From: Parus major
Lineage: Eukaryota; Chordata; Aves; Passeriformes; Paridae
Reading direction: 5' to 3'
Assembly: GCF_001522545.3 (NCBI RefSeq)
Contig: NC_031768.1
Location: 113,995,861-114,059,860, forward strand
Length of the DNA stretch: 64,000 bases
The position numbers were made by a program, and so were the translations under genes. Below are positions 50,560 to 59,130 of the stretch, one piece after another (the stretch's first letter is position 1; each line of letters starts with the position of its first letter). The notes under the pieces were generated by a model. The model was not told the origin of the DNA, did not search any database, and saw only the letters and a list, made by a program, of their open reading frames with translations.

Positions 50560-52084
50560 AAAGCAGAAACAAGTTCCCAGAGTCTCAGCAGCCGGCCCAG
50601 CACAGGTAGGCAGGTTTGGCATTTCCTTTGCTATTCTGCAGGTGTATTCAAGATATCTTTCCTCTGTGACAGGAGCAAGACCAAAAAAAAAAAAAAATCT
50701 TACCAAACGGGATGTTTTCTTTCCAGTCTGTCACCTAGCTGAATACCACCACCTAGCTATCCATATTTTAAAATCAGCTGGAGAACTTGCATCCCCAACA
50801 CCTGGGGACTGTCTGAGGAGAACTCTGGCCAGCTCTGTTAATTGTTAAGCACCCCTGGAACATCAGAGAGGTTGGAGGAGGCTGGAAGAATTCCAGTGTC
50901 CCAATACCCAAAGAGACTGACCTGGTCAAGCCAGATCACTCTTAGGCAGTGCTGCGACTGGCATTGGCACAGGCAGAATCACAGAACTTAAGCTAAGATA
51001 GAGCTGAAAAAGTCTTTCTAAGGACAGGGAAGCTAATTCCAGACTGTGTTTGGACAAAAATGCAGTGGCAATATCTGATGTCATTTTTGAGGGAAGTGTG
51101 ATTTGAAGGGTAAAGGCAGCTGTACATCTGTGATTTAGTGTGAGGGTGGTCATGCACCACATCCAAATACTGAATGGAGTTTCTTAGTGCAAGAGATCTG
51201 CGTGGAGCCAACAGGGAGCCCCGGGGCACTGGATTGAGCCTCTCCAAGAGCAAGAAACATGGATGAGGGATGAAACACACAGATCTTCCAACACCCTGGG
51301 CATCCAGCTTGGGTTTCTCTCCAACATTACACCGTCTGGTAGGAAAGTGAAAGCTAGAAGATTTCACAGCCTCCAGTGAAATGCATGGGAGACCTGGAAG
51401 GAGCTCGCCCTGTCCTCTTTCCACTGCATGAATTTCCAGCCTTGGCCAGGAACTATCTCCAGCCACTAACCTTTATTTTTCTGTGTCATTTTGGATGTTA
51501 ATACAGATAATTGAAGTGAATGTTAATGCTCTGCATCCCAGCAGTGTGATCATCAGCTGCCTTGGCAGGCAAATGCGTTTGAATTCCTTGGTCCCATGCT
51601 CCAGACCTTTTGTCTTGTTTCTGTGGGATAGGGCAGTGCTGACAAAAGGGACTGGGACACAGACACCTCACAGCGGGGCTTGTACAGGCATCAGCCTTCC
51701 CCCCTTTCGCAAACACCCATCAAAATTGGCACCAAATCATTTGGTATTGCAGAGAAGTGTGTGGTGCAATCAGATCATGGATTCAGGTCCAGGACCTCTC
51801 AGTATCTAAGGATTAAACTGTGGCATGAGTAAACAGAGCTGTTTCATATGCCTTTTAGAAGACACTTGTTTCTGTGCAGATGTGCAGGTAAGAACAAGGC
51901 ACTCTGCTGCGGAGGGCAGTGTGCCCTTGCCAAGAGAGCTAACCCTTGCTGTTTCACAGTGGGGGAAGATATGGGTGTCATGCAGAGCCAAAATTGCATC
52001 AACAGTGCATCAGCAGAGGTAGAGGGGAGATTCTGCTCCTCTCCCCTGCTCAGCAAAAGCCTACCTGCAAAGCTGCCCTAGGCC
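50560..52084. other. Sequence between the CpG-rich block and MRAP; possible MRAP 3' UTR
   Basis: No supported exon. A 157-codon open frame on the minus strand (50993-51466) was examined as an MRAP exon and set aside. A TTTATT at 51472-51477, which is AATAAA on the minus strand, could be the MRAP poly(A) signal about 1 kb after its stop. Confidence 0.4.
51472..51477 (-). terminator. MRAP: Candidate MRAP poly(A) signal
   Basis: AATAAA on the minus strand, the first one I find downstream of the proposed MRAP stop codon. If it is used, the 3' UTR is about 1 kb and contains an antisense CR1. Confidence 0.3.
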
Positions 52085-52440
52085 CTGGGGTCCAGCACAA
52101 GAAATATGTGGAGCTGTTGGAACAAGCCCAGAGGCAGCCAAGGCCGTGGAGATGCTCTGAAGGATAGAGCTCCTCTGCTCTGGAGCCAGGCTGGGAGAGC
52201 TGGGGGTGCTCACCTGGAGAGGAGAAGGATCCAGGGAGAGCTCAGAGCCCCTTGCAGGGCCTAAAGGGGCTCCAGGAGAGCTGGAGAGGGACTGGGGACA
52301 AGGCATGGAGGGACAGGACACAGGGAATGGCTTCCCACTGCCAGAGGGCAGGGTTGGATGGGATATTGGGGAGGAATTCTTGGCTGTGAGGGTGGAGAGG
52401 CCCTGGCACAGGTTGCCCAGAGAAGCTGCCACCTCTCACC
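52085..52440 (+). mobile_element. CR1 3' fragment adjoining the MRAP terminal exon
   Basis: Blocks in CR1 order: ctggagccaggctgggagagctgg, cacctggagaggagaaggatcc, ggatattggggaggaattc and ggcacaggttgcccagagaa. It lies antisense to MRAP and starts 17 bp past the proposed MRAP stop, so it would form part of the 3' UTR. Confidence 0.85.
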
Positions 52441-52456
52441 AGGACACCAGCCGAGC

Positions 52457-52772
52457 TCAGAGAGCACACAATGTCCTGCATGTCCCTGGGCTTGGCAGAG
52501 ATGGATCTGGAGCACAGAAATGACGAAGGTAAAAGTTCTCCAGCCTTGACGTGAGCGTGCGTTTGTTGGGTGGGTGTGTTGGGATTATCATAAGAAAAGA
52601 GACATGAGGTTTCCATACAGATACTGGATGATTGTCATGCCAAGGGCAGTGGGCGGGTGACAGAGCAGAGAGGATGACAGGGCAGGGGGGTGGAAATTTA
52701 CACCATTGGCTTCTTTCTGGCACTTCACTGGGTTTAGGTGCTGGAACTGGGAGAAGTGGACTTGAAGTGGGG
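52457..52772 (-). CDS. MRAP: Probable MRAP terminal exon
   Basis: A 316-nt exon in phase with the membrane exon, ending in TGA at 52459-52457. It encodes a proline/serine-rich cytoplasmic tail ([26 protein letters not shown]). The MRAP tail is known to be poorly conserved between classes, so weak similarity is expected; the only faint echo of human is the CPW triplet. Alternative or extra exons in 52773-53486 cannot be excluded. Confidence 0.5.
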
Positions 52773-55700
52773 CTTAAAAAACAAACAGAACTCAACCGAA
52801 AAGGACAAGTTTTGTGTGTGACTGGGTTTAATAGTTTCTTCAGACCTAAAACGGTTTTCTTACAGTATGTTTCACGCCTAGAAAAATTATAAGATCAGAT
52901 GGTTTCAAAGCCTAAACAAATCTAATCAAATGCTGCTTTTAATTGATGATTTCTGGGCACTTCAGAAAAATTGAAATACATGAGGGATAAATATGTGTAT
53001 TTTTCACCCAAGTGTTTTGCTTGGTAACATGATGTAAAAGTGAAAAACTTTAAAAATCAATACTTTGTTTAAGTCTTCCAAACACTCTGAGATTTTCGTG
53101 TACACCTACTTCTCCTGACACTTTTTTAGGAGCAGGAAATTTTTGGTCACATGCCTCTGCTACCCTGCAATTTCATACCCATTTCCATGTCTGTTGTGTT
53201 GTTACTCCACCTCCTGCTTTGTGGCTTATTTGAGTAAACTGCGTGGTGTTTTTTTTATTGTTTTTGTTACCTCGTGTGAGCATGCCAGAGGCCCTAGGGT
53301 GCCAATAAATGAGAACATTAGTGGGTCAAGAGACACTCCAACTAAATAATGACAGAGCAAGTATCGCTTCTGTGCAGTAATAAACATTGTGTTTCTAAAC
53401 ACTGGATCACTTGAGGCAGTGAATATTTCCTGCAGGTTATTTTTTCACACCAGTATCTAACTTACTTTTGCTCTGGTTATACTTACTTTGCTGGCGTTGA
53501 TCCAGAGCAGGACATACACAGTAAAATAAGGAAAAGAAACGTCACAAATGCAGCAAGGCCGACCCAAAAGGCAATGACGATGGAGTCTGTGGACACAGCA
53601 TGGTAATTCTGTCACATACATTGTGCATGGCAAAAATAAAACACAGCAAGAAGATTTATCATCTCTAGTAAAGGTTATGCCATTTGATTCAGTTTCTTCT
53701 TTTAGAGAGAGGAATCTAAGTGCCAATTTGTTAAAGGTCTTGGGAGCCTCCTAACAGTGTATGGCAACAGGAATGAGGGAGGGGCTGGGAAAAGCCTCCA
53801 GAGGGTGTTCTGGTGACTAGAACTATGCAGATATTTGACTATGGTTCCTTTCACACTACCACGGTGCAGGAAGCTTGAGTGTTCCTGCCCAATCCTACAG
53901 GATCTTTATAGAGAGGCCCTCAGGAAGGGAATTCCAGCCTTGAAAGCATTCTATACCAAGAGAAATAGCAAGGGAAGTTTATTGCAAAGTGTCGCATGAC
54001 CCTCCCAGCACATCAGTGCAGTGATGAGGTTGTGCCCCTTGTCTATTCATCTGCAGTGCCCCTGCAACCACTATAAAATAGTGCAAGATGTTGCCTGCTT
54101 TGCCAGGAGCAAATGGTTTATTTAAGGAACAAGAGTCTTCCCAGTGCCAAACTGTTTTCACAGTTGGTTTAGTGGGAGGGTGAGGTGGCTGGGAGAGCAA
54201 AGGGAGCTGCTCTTTCATGAAGGCTACAGTTCTGTGCCAATTATTGCCTGAGCCTTGGGCTTAGCGAGGGAGGGGAAGAATCTGCTCCCGCCCCCACACT
54301 ACATTTGGCCACTCTTTCAAAAATGCTTCTTCCTGGATCACTGTGGTGGTTGTGGCCTTGGGAAGTTTGGGTGCTCTGCCCTGGATTCACAGCCGGTGAC
54401 TGGCTTTAGAGGAGGTGGAAAAAGAAGGGTCACTGACTCCAGAGACAAATATTGACCAAGATAAAATAAATCTTCCCTCTGAAAGTACAGAAAACATTGT
54501 GTTCTTTGAAACGGGTCCAGTATGTTTGATTGTTTCCCCTGTGAAAAAGTTCAGTATGTGTTGGCATCAAAGCCACAAGGGAATTAATTAAGGGAATTAA
54601 TAATTTAGGGAATTAGCCCAGCTCCTTTTCAACCCAAAACTGGAGCTTGCCCAGCTGTATCCTTATCAGAAACCTGAGTTTCGGCTGGGCTACTCAGAAA
54701 TATCAGTGGGGAGGGGCAGCTTATTTTATTCTTCCTTTGCCCAGGAACGTTATTTGGAAAAGCCCAAAGTTTTGAAGTGTTCTACACCATTGGGACAGAA
54801 ATTAAGAGTTTGTGTTTATAGAATTCCCTATCAGAGCTATTTTGGCTTCATCTTTTAGAAAGAGTTTTAATACATTTCATGGAATTCACTGAAGCCAAAT
54901 AACTTTGCTCCAGGGCTCAGGTAGAGCTTGAAACAAAATTTCCTGGGTTTAAATTCTGCAATTAGTATTTTTATTTTTTTTTAAGTGGAATAACATATTT
55001 TTATATTTTACCAATCTATAAAAAGCTTTCCTATTGCTAAATTTTACCATCACCTTTTGTGCGTGTTTTTCAATTGCCTATTTTTGTTTTTAAATAGCCT
55101 ATTAGTTCACGGGCCAATTAAGATTTTTCATTATTTTTGTACAAAATGGAGAGAGATGCACAACATTACAAATATAAAGCAAGACCATGGCTTTTTATCT
55201 GGGTTTAGATTCATTTTCATGCAACAAATTCAATCTCACAAAGTTTCAGAGACCAGCCACCTAACAGAAGAAAAGAAGTGCAGAGATTCAGTTCTCTGTT
55301 TCACATTAAAAAAAAATGAAAAAAACCTAGCAGAGTAAAAAACTGAATTAGGGAGCTGCAATCCCATCCCAGGGTTATGGCAACTGTTTTGATTCCCTTG
55401 GGCTGTCCCAGCAATGGCCCTGAACACACAAAGCAAATAATCCCAGCAGCAGCTTCTTGAGATGTAAGAATATAAATATTATGCAATGACAGGAAAACCT
55501 GCAAAGTACATTCATTGCTTGACTGGTGCTTTTAGTCAAAACAAGAAAAAAAAAATAACCACCTGTGGAATTGTTTCCCTTGGTGTTTTCATTAGAACTT
55601 GTAACCCACTGTTCTCCCCCTGATATTTGGAGTAGAATAATAGTACCAAGAGGATGCAGTCTCTATTCCTCCTGGGCTGCTGACATGGAAAAATCTCTAT

Positions 55701-57688
55701 TTTCATCTCCTTAGAATATAAAAGTGCTTCAAAGGTGACAGACTTCTCTACTTCTTTAGGGGGAGAGAACAAGTGGGACAAAAAAATCAACACAAGATCA
55801 GTTTACCCTGCTTTTTAATGGAAATAAGGCTGGTGAGATCACTCATAAGCACACATGGGGTAATTTCCTCTGAAAAACTGTCAACAAATTTAAATTAAAT
55901 TTAACAGAGGGTGAACATCTTGTCTCATAAGCACAGTTTCTTCAAATTTCAAGAAAACAGGCAGCTGAAGAAAAAGAAATGCCCTATCAATTGCCAGGGA
56001 AGGAAGTGCTATAACACAAATGCCACCTCTGTTATGCACCAAGTGATCCAAATGGCAGGAAAATCTTATTAAGGAGAAAACAGGGGAAAAGTTTCTTCCT
56101 GATTTTTGGGGTTTGCTACACTAGCCACATGCCAGGGACTTACATCTAGCTTAGCTAAGCAGTTTGTGGTTTCCCTGATGGAATTTGGGTGTAATAATCT
56201 GCCCTAACTTTGAGAGAATCAGAGGAGCAGCTCATAACTCGCCTGGTCCCAGCAGCACCAAATGTTGCTCTACAGCATTAGAGAGCAAGAGTTTCTGTAT
56301 GGAAGGATATGGATATTCACACCACTTTCTTTAAGGTGTGGTGCTCTAACATTGGAGGCAATAAACCCTCGTCTGATGCAAATGCACAGAGAAGCTTTTC
56401 TAGAGGTGGTGCAGAGTAAGTTTCTGCTCCTTTTTCCTACTGCTGTCCAAGCAAGTGAAGGACAAACAGCTCCTAACACAGGCTAATTCAACCTTCACCA
56501 TCAGAAAGGCAGTTTCTTGCATTGTTAGTGAGAGAGACGTGAAGATATTCTGAAAGGCCGTCCCATTTTCCTGGAATATATAACAATTGCACTGTGATAA
56601 CCTTGGGGAAAACAGTTTTAGTCTCTGAAACCACATCTGAACAGTTGCAGCCATCTTCAGTAAACTAAACAGCAATGAATAAAGCCCATAACTTTGTTAC
56701 TTTACAGAAGATGCAACCACAGGCAGAGGCTTGACAGAAATCAAGGGAAAGCACCACCTGCAGCAGGTACACCTCCAACACACCCTACCTGCTCTCCCTT
56801 GGTCTTTGTCAGCCTATCCACCACCCTCGGTTAATCCACCATGACTTAGCTTGTCATTTTATCCTAGCAAAACGTAACCAGGGCAGTTACATTAGAAGAA
56901 CCAAAATTATTTGCCACTACAAGCAGCCATAAAAAGACATTGCTGTTTCACTGGGCAAAGCCAGGTGTGAAATGGAACGAGCTATTGCAAGGTGAGTTGG
57001 GTGAATGCTACTTCATATCCTTTGAAAATAAACTGCAAAGCCCAGCAGAATAATTTTCCACAGCAGCAAAGCATTTTCACAAGAATGGATATTATTACTT
57101 TATTAGTTCAGCAGCACTAAATCAAAGGAGGAATGGTCAAAGAATATGTTTGTAGCTTATTGTTCCTGGCTAGTGGAAACATACATTTCCTTTACAAAAA
57201 GTCTGAATGTTTACCAGTTGCAATGTCAGCCTTGTCCCAAGATGAAAACACAGTATTTTTATGAAAACCTCTGCTCTTTCAGTGAACTTTGGTGGTAGTA
57301 ATACACAGGTAACTAGCACCCCACACTACAGATTCACAAGCCATCAAATTTCCCCTTAGCAAATGACTCCAAAAAAATCTGTCCTTGTAAACAAGAATTA
57401 GTGTCAGCAGTCTTAAAGCTTCAAATACTTTAAGGTAAAGCCCAGAGTCAGACACCCATTCACCCAAACCATGCACTGGCATGGACTCTATTGCAAGGAA
57501 ACAGAACCAGGTCAGTGATGCAAACTGTGCAACAATTTCCCTGTGCTAGATAGATTAGCAGCTACTTCTCCATAGTACTTACATTTATTAACCTTCAACT
57601 TGCTTCCATCTACTGGAATTGGATCTATGTAATCCCAGTAATATTCGTAAGACCAGAAATACTCAGAGGAGTTTGTTCTGTTAGCCAT
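52457..57688 (-). CDS. MRAP: MRAP, melanocortin-2 receptor accessory protein
   Basis: Small single-pass membrane protein that escorts the ACTH receptor MC2R to the cell surface and is needed for its signalling. The family is known for antiparallel homodimers. Coding exons on the minus strand are 57688-57583, 53586-53487 and 52772-52457. The start exon reads [10 protein letters not shown], then the family signature [14 protein letters not shown] and GSKLKVNK. The membrane exon reads [20 protein letters not shown], nearly identical to human [14 protein letters not shown]. Two glycosylation sequons (NRT, NSS) sit at residues 3 and 6. The first two exons are certain. The third was chosen because it follows a strong acceptor (tctgtttgttttttaag), is in phase and gives 173 residues (human 172), but its sequence is not clearly conserved. 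Non-coding 5' exons were not located. Confidence 0.9.
53487..53586 (-). CDS. MRAP: MRAP membrane-span exon
   Basis: Acceptor 'gtgtccacag', donor 'gtaagt', 100 nt. It encodes the single transmembrane helix ([18 protein letters not shown]) and the juxtamembrane [10 protein letters not shown]. Together with the start exon it gives NKYSIVIAFW across the join, parallel to human HKHSIVIAFW. Confidence 0.96.
53587..57582 (-). other. MRAP: MRAP intron between start and membrane exons
   Basis: About 4 kb with no exon I can support and no clear mobile element. It has several short A/T-rich runs near 54960-55010 and 55300-55330. Short open frames are unremarkable. Confidence 0.6.
57583..57688 (-). CDS. 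MRAP: MRAP first coding exon
   Basis: Encodes 35 residues and the first base of codon 36, ending before a gtaagt donor. The [14 protein letters not shown] motif is the invariant MRAP signature involved in MC2R activation and trafficking. The ATG at 57688 matches the human start (MANGTN in human, MANRTN here). Confidence 0.96.
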
Positions 57689-58074
57689 GTCAGTGGTGCC
57701 TTTTAAGCCAGCTCAGAACTCTGACCCACTACTTTGCTTCACTGTACTTCAGTGCCCTCAGAAAGAGAATTGCACAACTGATGCCTGTGCCAATCACTCT
57801 GGGGTCCTGCAGCTCAAGGACTGCCTCGGGACTGAAAAAAGATAGTGGCAATGAGCATTAATGTGTGGCAGAGATGTAAGAGCAGCCCTGAAAATGCAGT
57901 CCTCACTTCTTTCCAGACACTCATGTTATTCCTCAGGGTGTTTTCAAGTGAGATGGGTGTCCCATAACCTAGGGACAGGATGGACAAGTGCCAGCTGGGT
58001 CACATACCTTTCTCTTGGAGCAGCACACTATTCCTGAGAGCTCCTGAGCACAGCTGGGCTGAGAAACATTCCTG
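57689..58074. other. MRAP-MIS18A intergenic spacer
   Basis: Contains the presumed MRAP 5' UTR or upstream exons, but no border could be placed with confidence. A possible acceptor (minus strand ggcttaaaag) lies 15 bp before the MRAP ATG. No CpG-rich promoter is seen on the MRAP side. Confidence 0.4.
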
Positions 58075-58480
58075 AATGTATGTGGATGGAAAGGGCTGGG
58101 GTCTGGAGGGGCTGCACTAGGAGTGGCTGAGGGCACTCGGCCTATTCAGCCTGGAGGAGACTGAGGGAAGAGCTCACGGGCAGCTGCAGCTCCTCCCGAG
58201 AGGCAGCTCCGGTCTCTGCTCCCTGGGACACAGAGGGCTGGAGCTCTGCCAGGGGGTGTTTATGTCGGAGGTCAAGGAAAGGTTCTTCCCTCAGAGGGTG
58301 CTGGCACTGCCCAGGCTCCCCAGGGAATGGCCACGGCCCCGAGGCTGCCAGAGCTCCGGGGGCCTTTGGACAGCGCTGCCAGGGATGCCCAGGGTGAGGT
58401 TGTTGGGAGGTCTGGGCAGGGACAGGGGCTGTCCTGGACTCTCTGAATTAGGCGTGACCTGATAAAACGCTTCATATGGA
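58075..58480 (+). mobile_element. CR1 3' fragment just upstream of MIS18A
   Basis: CR1 blocks in order: ggctggggtctggagggg, tattcagcctggaggagact, ctctgccagggggtgtttat, ggtcaaggaaaggttcttcc, cccgaggctgccagagctcc and tttggacagcgctgccaggg. It belongs to the same subfamily as the copy at 7895. It ends about 175 bp before the MIS18A start codon and carries an in-frame upstream ATG at 58476. Confidence 0.85.
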
Positions 58481-58504
58481 AAGGATGTACTGGAATAACC
58501 GCAT

Positions 58505-59130
58505 CCTTTGCTTCGATTCCATGACCTTACAAGCTCGAAACGCCCCCAGGGCGGTGCGGGGGCACCTCAAAGGCGGGGCGGGCGGGCAGTTCCGGGGCGC
58601 TCCCGGGACGGTTCCCGGCGTCACTGCCGCTTCCTCGGCGGGCGATTCGAAGGCGATGTCGGAGGCCGCTGCCGGTCCCTCGTCGGGCAGGCGAGACACG
58701 ATGGAGCTGTGCCCGGAGCTGGAGAACTCCCTGTCGCTGCTGGAGCCGGGCGGCGGCCGGCCCGAGCAGCAGCAGCGAGAGCGGCGGGCGGGCGCGGCCT
58801 TCATGCCCATGGTGTTCATGTGCTCCGGCTGCAGGCGGCCCGTGGGCGACACCTCCAGCTGGGTTGTCAATGACGAGGAGAGCGGCTGCATCCTGCTGCG
58901 CAGTGAGTGCCAGCCCTGCCACCCCGGCGCGTCCCCGCGGTCACTGCCGCCACCCCTCCCTCCTTCCCTCCCGCTGCAGGTGCGGCCGGCAGCGTCGCCG
59001 TGGACCCGGAGCGGAAGGTCTCCAAGCTCCCCGGCGAGAGTGGATGGTGAGCGCCGGTGCTGGCTGGGCACAGTCCCGGGGGAGTTGGGGGTTCCCGGGA
59101 AAGGCGCTGAGGATAAGGCCGGTGAAGGGC
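58505..59130 (+). promoter_or_regulatory. MIS18A: CpG-rich promoter / first exons of MIS18A
   Basis: Dense CpG starts immediately after the CR1 and covers exons 1 and 2. This is a typical CpG-island promoter without a clear TATA box. It may also serve the divergent MRAP gene, but that is not shown by the sequence. Confidence 0.65.

Noticed and set aside
50993..51466. 157-codon minus-strand frame considered as the MRAP terminal exon
   Set aside because: The only in-phase acceptor before it is purine-rich and poor, and the peptide has no MRAP features; the exon at 52772 has a far better splice site and gives the expected length.
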